From an uncultured Gammaproteobacteria bacterium (GTDB lineage: Bacteria; Pseudomonadota; Gammaproteobacteria; Eutrophobiales; Eutrophobiaceae): a DNA stretch of 64,000 bases. The stretch covers positions 402,573 to 466,572 of the forward strand of contig CALSOP010000002.1 in assembly GCA_943788005.1 (NCBI GenBank), in the 5' to 3' direction. A model generated the notes under the pieces. The model was not told the DNA's origin and did no database searches. It saw nothing but the letters and a program-made list of their open reading frames with translations. Of the stretch, positions 39,954 through 50,108 are shown in pieces (positions within the stretch are counted from its first letter, which is position 1; the number at the start of each line of letters is the position of its first letter). The position numbers were made by a program, and so were the translations under genes.

Positions 39954-40982
39954 ATGTTAAAGAATTCTATAAAACACAAACGAGATAGATTTTTTTTATC
40001 CCGGGTACTACTTTCTCCTTTAAAGCTTATAAACACAGTTCTTGTGATTATCAGCTATAAGCTCAGACTAATAAAATCGTTGGGATTACCCGTGGTTCTA
40101 GATATAGAACCAACAAATGCTTGTAACTTTCGTTGCCCGCACTGTCAGGTTACGAGTGCTGACTGGGTAAAGAATAATATGAGTATGGAACAATTTAATA
40201 AAATTATTAATACATTTCCACATGCATTAAGAGTAAAACTACAAGGAATGGGTGAGCCATTTCTCAATAAAAGTTTAATAGAATTTATTGACAAAACATG
40301 TTCAAAAAATTATTGGTGTGAAGTGACTTCAAATGGCTCGCTCTTTGATAAGCGCCCAATAAAAGATTTGGCTAAATATAAGAATTTTCAACTGACTATA
40401 AGTATTGATGCTCCCAATAAAGAGTTATTTGAAAAAATTAGACCTGGAAGTGACTTTAATAAAGTTATAGACAATGTAAAAAAATTACAGACATCTACTA
40501 ATATGGATTTATCAGCTTGGATGGTAGTAGATCAAGACAATGAATCTTCTGTTGCTGATACTATAAAATTAGTAAAATCTATAAACATCTCAATGTTTGG
40601 ATTGCAAATTATTGTTATTGACTATGCTAAAGAAACGCTTAGAGCAGAAACCGTTGAAAAAAGAATTAACATGGAAAATCGATCTGCTCTATATTCCGAC
40701 TGGCAGGAACAGGCAAAAAACAATGATGTTGAACTTGATATCGCAGATACATTGTATGATAAATCACACCCATGCCCTTGGCCTTGGCAAGGCACATACA
40801 TTGACGTTGTCGGTAATGTAATACCTTGTTGTCGTATTGGCGATGCAAGGGTCAGTTGCATGGGCAATATTAATAAAACACCATTTAAAGATATTTGGAA
40901 CTCTAAAGAATATAAAGAATTTAGGACTATGCATAAAAATAATAAAATTCCGAAAATATGCTCCAGCTGTTATAAAGAGTAA
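39954..40982 (+). CDS. Radical SAM protein with SPASM-type C-terminal domain
   Basis: Iron-sulfur radical enzyme of about 342 aa. PTNACNFRCPHCQ is the CxxxCxxC motif for the SAM cluster. LQGMGEPFLNKSLIEFI and SIDAPNKELFEKIRPGSDF are typical radical SAM strands. The C-terminus has PCPWPWQGTYIDVVGNVIPCCRIG, SCMGNINKTPFKDIWNSKEY and ICSSCYKE, a SPASM/twitch cluster. The ATG at 39954 has GAGGAAAT just upstream and is preferred to an earlier ATG at 39924. No peptide precursor gene is seen nearby, so the substrate may be a sugar or lipid; this is unknown. Confidence 0.82.
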   Translation: MLKNSIKHKRDRFFLSRVLLSPLKLINTVLVIISYKLRLIKSLGLPVVLDIEPTNACNFRCPHCQVTSADWVKNNMSMEQFNKIINTFPHALRVKLQGMGEPFLNKSLIEFIDKTCSKNYWCEVTSNGSLFDKRPIKDLAKYKNFQLTISIDAPNKELFEKIRPGSDFNKVIDNVKKLQTSTNMDLSAWMVVDQDNESSVADTIKLVKSINISMFGLQIIVIDYAKETLRAETVEKRINMENRSALYSDWQEQAKNNDVELDIADTLYDKSHPCPWPWQGTYIDVVGNVIPCCRIGDARVSCMGNINKTPFKDIWNSKEYKEFRTMHKNNKIPKICSSCYKE

Positions 40983-41046
40983 TGCAAATAAGCATCGCAT
41001 CGTTAATTTTTACAATATATTTAAGAATAGATTATTTTAGTAATCT

Positions 41047-41910
41047 TCAATCATTTCTTCTGCTATAAACTAGACTTGTAATCTGCTCTGAAATTAAACC
41101 CATAAGAAATATTGTAACTGCAGTAGTAAACAATAAGGCGCTCATGTTGGTAAAACGCCCCACTGTTAAATATGTATAGAGATAATAAAATAAACCCGTA
41201 GTGAAACTAATTATACTTAAAGGAAAAAATATTTTTAATGGAGAATACAAAGTGCCAATTTTAAAAAGTATAAGTAAAAAACGCACACCATCCTTAATCA
41301 ATTTAATATGGCTTTTACCTAAACGAGTATTTGCCTCAATTGGAACATACCCAACACTGAAACCAGAACGAAAAAATGCCATAGTACATGTTGTAGGATA
41401 CGAAAACCCATTTGGCAATAGATGGAGAAACTTTTTAAAGTAATCGGCCCTCACAACTCTAAAACCTGATGTCAGATCTTCCACTTTCTGCCCAACCATA
41501 GCAGTAGCAAACCAATTATAAAAAGTATTTGCGCAAAGCCTGCCCACACTAGCTTGTGATGAAGACGATCTAGCGCCAACAACCATATCGTACCCTTGCT
41601 TATATTTATCAAGTAAATTTTTAATATCTTCTGGTTTATGCTGACCATCAGCATCCATAAATATTAATATTTCCGCGTCAGAAACTCTGGCGCCTGTTTT
41701 TACAGACGAACCATTACCTTTTGAATACGGATGAGAAATAATCGTAACACCGTGATCTTGGCACAGTTTTTTTGTAGCATCCGTCGACCCATCATCAACA
41801 ACAATAACTTGATAATCAGGATATAATTGACGAATCTCTGGTAATATTTTTTGTAAGCCAGCGAGTTCGTTTTTAGCTGGGATAACTATACTTATATTTT
41901 CATTTGTCAT
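41047..41910 (-). CDS. GT2 glycosyltransferase, polyprenyl-phosphate type, with C-terminal helices
   Basis: GT-A glycosyltransferase of 287 aa. [51 protein letters not shown] and ILIFMDADGQHKPEDIKNLL are the donor and metal motifs of DPM1-like enzymes. Two C-terminal helices (LKIFFPLSIISFTTGLFYYLYTYL; ALLFTTAVTIFLMGLISEQITSLVY) anchor it. Such enzymes make the polyprenyl-phosphate sugars used by GT-C transferases, four of which are in this window. Confidence 0.85.
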   Translation of the reverse strand: MTNENISIVIPAKNELAGLQKILPEIRQLYPDYQVIVVDDGSTDATKKLCQDHGVTIISHPYSKGNGSSVKTGARVSDAEILIFMDADGQHKPEDIKNLLDKYKQGYDMVVGARSSSSQASVGRLCANTFYNWFATAMVGQKVEDLTSGFRVVRADYFKKFLHLLPNGFSYPTTCTMAFFRSGFSVGYVPIEANTRLGKSHIKLIKDGVRFLLILFKIGTLYSPLKIFFPLSIISFTTGLFYYLYTYLTVGRFTNMSALLFTTAVTIFLMGLISEQITSLVYSRRND

Positions 41911-42208
41911 TGTCTCAATTCACTATAGTTTACATGTTATGCTTCTAGTACATTTGATAAATATACTGATCAATTTACATTCACCAGACAATTCTAGTAA
42001 ATGTTATAAACTAGCTGAAGCAATCCTTTTCTTCCAATAATATTATGTTAGCTTCTAAGTCTAGTTTAGATCTCAGGTGCCTTAATTACATCTAATTATA
42101 AATATAATCAATAATAAACAAAGACGTCTATTCTACTATGTAGCGATATTATTTAACCAAAGATAGTCTTATTGAAATAGAAAACATCACCCATTTAGCA
42201 CTCTATGG
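41911..42208. other. AT-rich intergenic stretch, nothing recognised
   Basis: Almost 300 bases between two minus-strand genes, rich in A/T and without an open frame of note. It must hold the promoter of the GT2 gene at 41910. A TTGTCTCAAT half-site (41931-41940) matching one arm of the long palindrome at 18987 is present, but the second arm is missing. Confidence 0.3.
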
Positions 42209-43807
42209 TTATTTCTTCATTTTTCCAAGAATGGACACTGGATTTTTCGGATCATTTGGAAAATGATAAGTTTTTATCAACTCTAATTTAGAACCTAGTC
42301 TTTGATATGGATAGAAGTTTTCCTTGTAACTCGGGCTAGTACCATTGACTAAATAATAATAATGACAATTTTCTTGTTCCGTCATATTAAAATATTCATT
42401 ATCATCAAAACTACTATCAGGTGGTGCTTTGCTAACCCGTTCCATATATAAACCAACTAGTCCAGGCTTTATACTATAGACACATTCATCAATGGGCACA
42501 TGATTCTTTGCATCTTCAAGACCTGTAACAAACACGTAATTAAATGCAACCTGGTTAATAGCTTGCCGAAGGTTGAGGTGATACCAATCGTAAGTCTTTT
42601 TATATTGAGGCGGGATAATTGTTTCATCTACTAGCACATTTGATCTAGATACTGTTAATAACATATTCGGGATTAATATTATTAACAATGTAATTCCTGC
42701 AATAGAATTCCCCACGGGAAACTTGGAAGAAGACCAATGCTCATCAATAAACTTAATAAACATACTTGATTGCACTAATAAAACAGGCATTATTGGAAAC
42801 AATAGGCGCTTTATTTCATCAGGATATGGCCAACTCATAACCATGCACAAGTATAGAAAGGTATATATTCCATCGAGCTTTTTCTTGTAAACCCTAAAAA
42901 TGATACTCAGTACAGATATTACGGCAAATACATTTAATAAAATATGCCCTGAATCCCCAAGTGTAAAAGCTGAATGCCAAGCACTTAACATATAAACAGA
43001 TTGATTCACCACCTGCTGTAGTAGTGATGCTATAAAATCAGTCGTATAATAATTTGACAGAATGTCCAAGTAAGAATCACTATCTTGATTATTTAACAAT
43101 CCCCATAAAACCATTGGAATTAACGCTACTATTGAAAGATAGTATTTTCTGCTTACATTATTTATGACTAAGTAAATAATAAGCGCCATCACTATGCTTA
43201 TACCGGCACTTCTAGTCAGTGCCGTGCAGGCAATAAATATTACTCCAACCCATAATAATTTATCATTTCCTGTGTTTTCTTTAAGTGCTACAAGGCATAT
43301 CCCAATTAAACTAAATAATAAATAAAGGATTTCACTATGCAGTGACATGGCTTCAAAATAAGTGCCCGGAGAAATCGAAAAAATAAAAACTAATACTAAA
43401 GCATGCGTTCTATCAAAGTTAAGATTAATCATCCACCAATATAGAGTAAGCATCGCTAGAAGGAGAAAAGATGTCGTAATTACATGAGCTATTAAAATGC
43501 TATTGCCTCCGCCTAGTAAGCCAAGCAATAACGGATACATAGGCGGATACAAGCTAGCCGAGTCGAAATACACTGATACATGAGATGGCGTTGTGTAAGG
43601 CGAATAAATGTTAGCACTCATAAGATATATCGCATTATCTCCATCCAACTGCGCCAAAACAGGACTCCACGTCCAAATATAATATGCGCCAGCAATAATA
43701 ATAAATGTTAATACTGGGAAAAGTATTTTTTTAAACTCCTTAACTATCATTGCAGCCAAGTTTTCAGAGACCATTTTGAAAACCAACTTCACAATATTGA
43801 TCGACAT
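42209..43807 (-). CDS. GT-C-like integral membrane glycosyltransferase
   Basis: Polytopic protein of about 520-530 aa with about ten helices. AQLDGDNAIYLMSANIYSPY near residue 55 puts an acidic pair in the first external loop, as in GT39/GT83 (ArnT-like) GT-C enzymes. YFDSASLYPPMYPLLLGLLGGGNSI and SLHSEILYLLFSLIGICLVAL are also in keeping. The C-terminal domain contains TGLEDAKNHVPIDECVY. The start is uncertain: 43807 overlaps the upstream gene by 44 bases, while Met codons 11 and 19 codons later would reduce this. Donor probably a polyprenyl-phosphate sugar. Confidence 0.65.
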   Translation of the reverse strand: MSINIVKLVFKMVSENLAAMIVKEFKKILFPVLTFIIIAGAYYIWTWSPVLAQLDGDNAIYLMSANIYSPYTTPSHVSVYFDSASLYPPMYPLLLGLLGGGNSILIAHVITTSFLLLAMLTLYWWMINLNFDRTHALVLVFIFSISPGTYFEAMSLHSEILYLLFSLIGICLVALKENTGNDKLLWVGVIFIACTALTRSAGISIVMALIIYLVINNVSRKYYLSIVALIPMVLWGLLNNQDSDSYLDILSNYYTTDFIASLLQQVVNQSVYMLSAWHSAFTLGDSGHILLNVFAVISVLSIIFRVYKKKLDGIYTFLYLCMVMSWPYPDEIKRLLFPIMPVLLVQSSMFIKFIDEHWSSSKFPVGNSIAGITLLIILIPNMLLTVSRSNVLVDETIIPPQYKKTYDWYHLNLRQAINQVAFNYVFVTGLEDAKNHVPIDECVYSIKPGLVGLYMERVSKAPPDSSFDDNEYFNMTEQENCHYYYLVNGTSPSYKENFYPYQRLGSKLELIKTYHFPNDPKNPVSILGKMKK

Positions 43808-45608
43808 CTACGCTTCGCTGCTGCTTTTGTGAGGTTATAATATTTGCGTAGCTATCTATGTATGAGATATCTTGCTTATTAGCAACATTTCTTGCTGACA
43901 ATATATATTGTTGATATCTATTTTCACTATCATCACAAACGGCCGAAATAGCAGCCGCTGCCAGATACAGATCGACTAGAGTTGCATCCTGCGGCAACGA
44001 AACCAAGACTTCTTTTAAAAGGGCAAGACTGTCGACTAAAAAATGACCCCTTGTACTCTTTAATGAAATTATAGAAAAACCTGTTAACTGTTTAACATCG
44101 ATATTCTTATTACTTAATAATACTGCCATATCTGCATCTGGAGTACCTTCAGGTTTTTCTATTATTGCGTACCTGGAATTACGCGTTAGTTTGTAATTTC
44201 TATAATGAAATAAAATCAATATAGGTTCGTGTTCAAATTGAGATGCTTCTTGTGCTGAAGTTATTAATCGTTTTATAGAAAATGTATTTTTGTCATAAAG
44301 CGGATATCGATTAAGCCCATAAAATATAGGCTTCCAACTGTCAACAGTGCTGAGTGACTCAAAAAGCAATATTTGTTTATCGTCATAATGTGTAGTGACA
44401 AACTCTGTAAGCCCTCTCCAGTTTGTTTTTTTAGGTAATGTTTTAAAATCAAGGACTGATAGTGACAAATATATTATAAATATAATCCCAGATAATATTA
44501 AGCATGGTTTTTTATATCTAAAAATAATTATATTTGATTTAAAGCACCAACAGCGCTCTAAGCAATAGGCAAATAGTATTAGAGATAATGGCAAAATATA
44601 AATAGCATATGGCGGCCTAAATGGCATATTGGTTTTAAGATCAAACACTACTAAATTAAAAACAAATACTAAGGGAAGCAGGACTAATATGCCTTTAATT
44701 AAAGCACCGGCTGATTTGTCTTTCTCATAGAAAACTAAAATAGCAGAACTAATAACAGCAAATAGGACGACATAGGATACAGGCTCAAGTTGTGCTTCAT
44801 AAACTCTCCACAGTGTGCTATACGAAACATCTCCTAAATTACTCAACAAGCTTTGTAGGCTAAACACTGTTTTATTGTCCGTATATCGCTGCCCGGATTC
44901 TAGTATTATTAAAAAAGTGGGAAGATAAACAGAAAATGCAGCCAGCAATGCGCCCATCATCTTTATATATTTATATGCATTATTATTTATTAATTTTTTA
45001 TCCTTTATCTCTCTAACTGCGCTCAATAATATAAGGAAAAATGTAATGCTGAAAACACACAATGGGGACAATGTTCTAGAATAAAGAAATAATGTTGTTA
45101 CAAAAAATAGCGTCAGATAGTGAACAACATTCGGCGAACTTATCTTTACTAGTTGATTGATCGTATATATAAAAACCAGAAAAAAGAAAATGGCTATTGA
45201 ATAGGGCCGGGCATCTTGAGAAAAATAAAGATGAAATGGCATCAGTGACATTACTAGGCCTACAAAAACTGCAATTGGCCAACGACAAAATCTTAAACAT
45301 ATAAATACTAGTAAAATAACCGAGGCCGCACCAAAAATTGCTGCCGGCAACCTTGCTGCGTAGTCACTCGACGACAACTTAAACACATAATGTCCAATCC
45401 AATAATCTAAAGGGGGTTGTTGTTGACTTGCGGCATTTGTGATTATTTCTGTAATACTGTTCTTATAATATGAAACCTGCCTGATTTCATCCATGAACAA
45501 ACTATCAAAATCCAGGTGATGCAACCTAAGAAATAACGTAATAATAAGCAGCAATGTAATTGCCACCATAAAAACTAAATTTTTACTTTCAAAAACAAAC
45601 TTAAACAT
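43764..45608 (-). CDS. GT39/ArnT-like integral membrane glycosyltransferase
   Basis: Polytopic protein of 614 aa. After the first helix, LRLHHLDFDSLFMDEIRQVSYYKNSI gives the acidic loop of the PMT/ArnT family. QQQPPLDYWIGHYVFKLSSSDYAARLPAAIFGAASVILL matches the PPLYY-like substrate region. About eleven helices are followed by a C-terminal soluble part (about residues 390-614). The gene lies between a methyltransferase gene and another GT-C gene. It would transfer a sugar from a polyprenyl-phosphate donor in the periplasm; acceptor unknown. Confidence 0.75.
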   Translation of the reverse strand: MFKFVFESKNLVFMVAITLLLIITLFLRLHHLDFDSLFMDEIRQVSYYKNSITEIITNAASQQQPPLDYWIGHYVFKLSSSDYAARLPAAIFGAASVILLVFICLRFCRWPIAVFVGLVMSLMPFHLYFSQDARPYSIAIFFFLVFIYTINQLVKISSPNVVHYLTLFFVTTLFLYSRTLSPLCVFSITFFLILLSAVREIKDKKLINNNAYKYIKMMGALLAAFSVYLPTFLIILESGQRYTDNKTVFSLQSLLSNLGDVSYSTLWRVYEAQLEPVSYVVLFAVISSAILVFYEKDKSAGALIKGILVLLPLVFVFNLVVFDLKTNMPFRPPYAIYILPLSLILFAYCLERCWCFKSNIIIFRYKKPCLILSGIIFIIYLSLSVLDFKTLPKKTNWRGLTEFVTTHYDDKQILLFESLSTVDSWKPIFYGLNRYPLYDKNTFSIKRLITSAQEASQFEHEPILILFHYRNYKLTRNSRYAIIEKPEGTPDADMAVLLSNKNIDVKQLTGFSIISLKSTRGHFLVDSLALLKEVLVSLPQDATLVDLYLAAAAISAVCDDSENRYQQYILSARNVANKQDISYIDSYANIITSQKQQRSVDVDQYCEVGFQNGL

Positions 45609-45627
45609 TTGTTTAAAGCATCCGGCT

Positions 45628-46335
45628 TTATTTTTGCGCGACTAGCAAAAGATTCTTGCCTATTGGTAAAGAAAAAATACTTTCAACAATCTTGGTGACT
45701 GGGAAAATGTATTTATCATATAACTTCACATGTTTGACATTAAGTTTATTTCTCAACAATACTAATGATATGTACCAAGGGAAGATACCAAAAAAATCGA
45801 TATACTCTGCTTTTATTATTTTAAACCCAGAAGATTGAATCAATCTGACAAGTTCCTTTTTATGATAACGACGATAATGCCCTATGGATTTATCAAAATC
45901 ACTATACAACCATGATAAAGCTGGAACAAATATACATACATGCCCGTTTTGTTTCAGAGAATGCTTTATATATTCTAATTCTTTTTTATCATCTTCAATA
46001 TGTTCTAAAACATTCACATATAAAATACTGTCGAAATAACTCTGATAGCTATGTGATATCTCATGAAAATAATTATTAACAGCAACTTTATTAGATTCTT
46101 CCTTCAGTGTTTCACAAAGCAATGGAAATAAATTTTCAGATGGTTCAACTGCAGTTAAATTACTGATATTTTCTTTTAATATTAATGTAGATAAATTACC
46201 TATTCCTGCACCAACTTCTGCAACTTTTTTGCCTAGATAAGGAGATAATAATCGTATTAGCGCAGTATAGTAGTTATTTGCAAATGACATTGCTTCTAAC
46301 TCTTTTCCCGCATAATTAAAATTATTTGATTGCAT
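45628..46335 (-). CDS. Class I SAM-dependent methyltransferase
   Basis: Methyltransferase of 235 aa. [17 protein letters not shown] is the SAM loop, [14 protein letters not shown] holds the acidic residue, and [21 protein letters not shown] and [29 protein letters not shown] are the later motifs. This pattern occurs in proteins often paired with a dolichyl-phosphate-mannose-like GT2, and here the GT2 gene at 46322 overlaps it by 14 bases. Confidence 0.8.
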   Translation of the reverse strand: MQSNNFNYAGKELEAMSFANNYYTALIRLLSPYLGKKVAEVGAGIGNLSTLILKENISNLTAVEPSENLFPLLCETLKEESNKVAVNNYFHEISHSYQSYFDSILYVNVLEHIEDDKKELEYIKHSLKQNGHVCIFVPALSWLYSDFDKSIGHYRRYHKKELVRLIQSSGFKIIKAEYIDFFGIFPWYISLVLLRNKLNVKHVKLYDKYIFPVTKIVESIFSLPIGKNLLLVAQK

Positions 46336-47011
46336 ATTTCATTATGCAATAAATTGCTCTTATGCCATCTTTCCAGCTAATCTTTTTCCCTTCAGAATAA
46401 GAACGGCCATAATATGAAATACCAACTTCATATATTTTAATATCTGGCACCCTGGATATTTTAAGTGTTATTTCAGGCTCAAAACCAAACCTATTTTCAC
46501 GTATCTCAATGTTTTTTATGATATCTCTCTTGAATAATTTATAACACGTTTCCATATCAGTAAGATTAAGATTGCTTATCATATTACAAAGCAAAGTTAA
46601 AAACCTATTGCCTAAAGAATGCCAGAAAAAAAGGACGCGGTGTGTTTCACCTCCCAGAAATCTACTGCCGTAAACAACGTCTGCATCATTCTCAAAAATG
46701 GGTTTTAGTAATTTCAGATATTCTTGCGGATTGTATTCAAGATCGGCGTCCTGAATAATAATGTAATCACCTGTTGCATGTTCAATACCGGTCCTGATAG
46801 CTGCTCCTTTGCCCTGATTAATCGAATGCTTAATAAAGAAGTCTATGGTAGATAATTTTTCTAGTATATCTAGCGTCCCATCAGTAGAACCATCATCAAC
46901 AACGATTATCTCGATATTTTCTATCGGCACTTCTCTAATTAATTTTATTATTTCTTTAACCGTTGCTATTTCATTATAGCAAGGGACAATAACCGAGAGT
47001 GTAAAAGACAT
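46322..47011 (-). CDS. GT2 family glycosyltransferase
   Basis: Soluble or peripheral GT-A enzyme of 229 aa without the C-terminal helices of the larger GT2s here. [76 protein letters not shown] and [30 protein letters not shown] are DPM1/UgtP-like motifs. It probably makes polyprenyl-phosphate hexose. It is 6 bases after the UDP-glucuronate decarboxylase gene and so is in the same operon. Confidence 0.88.
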   Translation of the reverse strand: MSFTLSVIVPCYNEIATVKEIIKLIREVPIENIEIIVVDDGSTDGTLDILEKLSTIDFFIKHSINQGKGAAIRTGIEHATGDYIIIQDADLEYNPQEYLKLLKPIFENDADVVYGSRFLGGETHRVLFFWHSLGNRFLTLLCNMISNLNLTDMETCYKLFKRDIIKNIEIRENRFGFEPEITLKISRVPDIKIYEVGISYYGRSYSEGKKISWKDGIRAIYCIMKYAIK

Positions 47012-47017
47012 AGGAAT

Positions 47018-47968
47018 TTAATTTATTCTATTTATTGCTAACTTTTCTTTGAAAAATGAAATTGTTTTATTTATTCCTTTTTCAAATCCAATTTTTGGTT
47101 CCCAGCCCAACATTTTTTTTGCTTTTGTTATGTCAGGGCATCGTTGCTTTGGATCATCCAGCGGTAAACTTTCATATCTAATGCTTGACTCACTCTTGGT
47201 TTTACCAATAATACTTTCTGCCAGTTCTAGAACTGTACATTCAGTTGGGTTACCTAAATTAACAGGCTCATGAATTTCATTTGTGCTCATTAATGAGACA
47301 AGCCCATTAATAAGATCATCAACATAGCATAATGACCTTGTTTGAGTTCCATCTCCATATATAGTTAATTGCTTTCCTGTAAGCGCTTGAACTATAAAGT
47401 TACTAACAACACGCCCATCATTGACAGCCATATTTGGTCCATATGTATTAAAAATTCTCGCAACCTTTATATCAAGACCAAGTTCACGATGATAATCAAA
47501 AAATAAGGTTTCTGCGCAGCGTTTTCCCTCATCATAACAAGAACGTATACCTGTACAATTTACATTACCCCAGTAATCCTCTGATTGTGGGTGTATAGCA
47601 GGATCTCCATAAATCTCACTCGTTGACGCTTGTAATACAGGTATATTCAAACGTTTCGCAAGACCAAGGACATTAATTGCCCCCGAAACACTAGTCTTTG
47701 TAGTTTGAATTGGATATTTCTGATAATAAACAGGACTGGCAGGACATGCGAGATTATAGATTTGATCAACTTCAAGATATATTGGGAATGTAATATCATG
47801 ACGGATGATCTCGAAATAAGGATTGCCTATTAGGTCAACTATATTTTCTTTTGCTCCAGTATAAAAATTATCAAGACAAAGAACCTCATTCCCTCTAGAC
47901 AATAGATATTTACATAAATGCGAGCCCAAAAAACCAGCCCCGCCGGTTACTAAAATTCTTTTTTTCAT
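47018..47968 (-). CDS. UDP-glucuronate decarboxylase (UDP-xylose synthase)
   Basis: Short-chain dehydrogenase-fold enzyme converting UDP-glucuronate to UDP-xylose. [34 protein letters not shown] binds [50 protein letters not shown] and [22 protein letters not shown] are characteristic of UXS; the Tyr/Lys pair is in YDEGK. The 316 aa length is normal for the bacterial form. First gene of the minus-strand run 47968 to 42209, suggesting that a pentose is part of the glycan. Confidence 0.9.
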   Translation of the reverse strand: MKKRILVTGGAGFLGSHLCKYLLSRGNEVLCLDNFYTGAKENIVDLIGNPYFEIIRHDITFPIYLEVDQIYNLACPASPVYYQKYPIQTTKTSVSGAINVLGLAKRLNIPVLQASTSEIYGDPAIHPQSEDYWGNVNCTGIRSCYDEGKRCAETLFFDYHRELGLDIKVARIFNTYGPNMAVNDGRVVSNFIVQALTGKQLTIYGDGTQTRSLCYVDDLINGLVSLMSTNEIHEPVNLGNPTECTVLELAESIIGKTKSESSIRYESLPLDDPKQRCPDITKAKKMLGWEPKIGFEKGINKTISFFKEKLAINRIN

Positions 47969-48135
47969 ATAGCTAAGTAACCCATTATTTGTGCTTTTTC
48001 TTATAATATAAATATCGTACTAGTATAAAACAATTTGAAACACTTTATGATAAAAACACAGATAAAATATATAACTTTTCACATATTTATATATACTTAG
48101 ACAATCACCTCGGCGTTTTTCATAGCATTTTACCC

Positions 48136-49953
48136 ATGCCAAAAATTAAAATTTTAAAATATCTGACATCACCCATCATAGTGATTTTGATTATTTTTCT
48201 TACCTTTGCGCTATACGCCGATGTTTTATTTTTTGATTTTATTAACTTCGATGATAATACATATATCTATGACAACCCATTATTGACTAACGGACTTACA
48301 TGGACGAGCGTTCATTGGGCATGGACAAAATTTGGAGCGCCATATTATATGCCATTGACCCGTCTCTCCTACATTATTGACGCAGAAGTTTTTAATATTA
48401 ATCCAGCAGGATTTCACCTTACTAATCTAGTATTACATGTAATTAATAGCGTCCTCGTCTTTTTTATATCTAAGACTATCCTTAAGTCAATATTTGCCGG
48501 CGGCTTGGTTGCGATATTTTTTTCAATTCACCCTCAGCATGTCGAAGCTGTTGCATGGATATCTCAACGAAAAGAGCTTTTAGCAGCTTTCTTTGGGCTT
48601 TTATCATTTTTGTTTTATATGCATAACAACAGTGTAAATTCTAGTGTACGTGATCTATCTACTCCTAATTATTTATTTTACTTACTTTCACTTATATTTT
48701 TCCTCTTATCATTATTATCAAAACCAACATGGGTGATGCTTCCTTTTTTATTGTTAATATTTGACTGGTGTTGTTTTGATAATAAGGATTCATATAGATT
48801 TTTATCTTTTCTTAAAAAAATATCTCTATTTATAGCAATTGCCCTTTCATATTCTCTAATACATTTATATTCGACCTCAGCAGTAGAAGGCCATGTGATA
48901 ACATCATTACAATCCTTGTCATTAATTGATCGAGTGCTTAATGCACCAGTAATACTTTTGCATTACCTGATTATAGGTATCTTTCCATTTAGCCTAGCCG
49001 GTTATCAGCCTTATCCATATTTGCCATACCCACTGTGGCAAACAGTTATATCAACTATTTTAATAATTAGTGTTTTCATAATCCCCGCCTTTAGAAAAAC
49101 CACTAATAATTTAATTTTTATGGGCTTGACCTGGTTTTTCATTTCTTTATTACCTGTTATTGGTATTTTAGGAACTGGGGAAAGTATTTTAATTGGAGAC
49201 AGATGGACTTATCTGCCCCATATCGGTTTATTTATCGCTGCGGTACAAATAATTAAAAATCAAATTCAACTTAGGTATAAGTACAAAGCTTACATTTTAT
49301 CTTTTTTATTCCTCTACATCAGTGCGCATATATATACCACTAACAAAACAATTAAATACTGGAAAAACAGTGCGACTTATTGGACATGGTCAATCAATAC
49401 AACAAAAAACAATCATTATGCGCATATCAAATTAGGGGAACATTATGAGAAACAAGGACTATTATACGAAGCAAAAAAGAACTACCTGAAAGCCCATGAG
49501 ATAAATCATGAAGAACCACTCTATGTAATATTTTTAGGTAATATTTATGCTAAAGATAATGAAGATAAAGCGTGGTTTTTTTATAAGAAACTCTTAACAA
49601 CTTCTTTAGCTCCCATTGAAATAATTTTCAAAATGGGCTTCACTTTTATGGTCAATAAAGATTTTGTCAAAGCTAAATATTTTTTTGATAATTTAATAAT
49701 TATTGCTAGTGATTCTAACAAAAATACACTTGAATATTATTTTTCACACTTTTATATAGCGCACTTAGAATTAATTACTGGCAATGAAGAAGGTGCAAAT
49801 TATTTTATATTAAAAGGCTTGGAACTGCTGCCCTTCAATCACGATAAAAACTGTGAATATGCTCGTTCTATTATACTGGCAGCAGAAGATATAACTAACT
49901 TCAGGGGCACTATTTCTAAATTAGATGCGCATTGCATAAATCATATTAATTAA
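48136..49953 (+). CDS. TMTC-like GT-C membrane protein with TPR C-terminus
   Basis: Protein of 605 aa with about ten N-terminal helices (residues 10-400) and a helical-repeat C-terminus. FINFDDNTYIYDNPLLTNGLTW in the first external loop carries the DD pair and the (I)xxN pattern of the TMTC/protein O-mannosyltransferase superfamily. IHPQHVEAVAWISQRKELLAAFFGLLSF is the next conserved block. From about 430 TPR-like units appear (HIKLGEHYEKQGLLYEAKKNYLKAHEIN). A GT-C role with polyprenyl-phosphate donor is inferred by family. It is divergent from the UDP-xylose synthase gene. Confidence 0.72.
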   Translation: MPKIKILKYLTSPIIVILIIFLTFALYADVLFFDFINFDDNTYIYDNPLLTNGLTWTSVHWAWTKFGAPYYMPLTRLSYIIDAEVFNINPAGFHLTNLVLHVINSVLVFFISKTILKSIFAGGLVAIFFSIHPQHVEAVAWISQRKELLAAFFGLLSFLFYMHNNSVNSSVRDLSTPNYLFYLLSLIFFLLSLLSKPTWVMLPFLLLIFDWCCFDNKDSYRFLSFLKKISLFIAIALSYSLIHLYSTSAVEGHVITSLQSLSLIDRVLNAPVILLHYLIIGIFPFSLAGYQPYPYLPYPLWQTVISTILIISVFIIPAFRKTTNNLIFMGLTWFFISLLPVIGILGTGESILIGDRWTYLPHIGLFIAAVQIIKNQIQLRYKYKAYILSFLFLYISAHIYTTNKTIKYWKNSATYWTWSINTTKNNHYAHIKLGEHYEKQGLLYEAKKNYLKAHEINHEEPLYVIFLGNIYAKDNEDKAWFFYKKLLTTSLAPIEIIFKMGFTFMVNKDFVKAKYFFDNLIIIASDSNKNTLEYYFSHFYIAHLELITGNEEGANYFILKGLELLPFNHDKNCEYARSIILAAEDITNFRGTISKLDAHCINHIN

Positions 49954-50108
49954 TAAGACTCTCTTTTCATATTTATGTGATCAAAATCACAATAAAAATA
50001 TGTGGTAATAATTTGGTGTGTAAATAGTACTTTTACTTCACTCATACTCGTATAAATATTATAAATACTGGGATACAATCATTATAAACAAACTGAACAT
50101 ATGAAATT

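Noticed and set aside
41931-41940. TTGTCTCAAT matching one arm of the palindrome at 18987
   Set aside because: The second arm is absent and no -24/-12 element is near; a 10-base match in AT-rich DNA can be chance.
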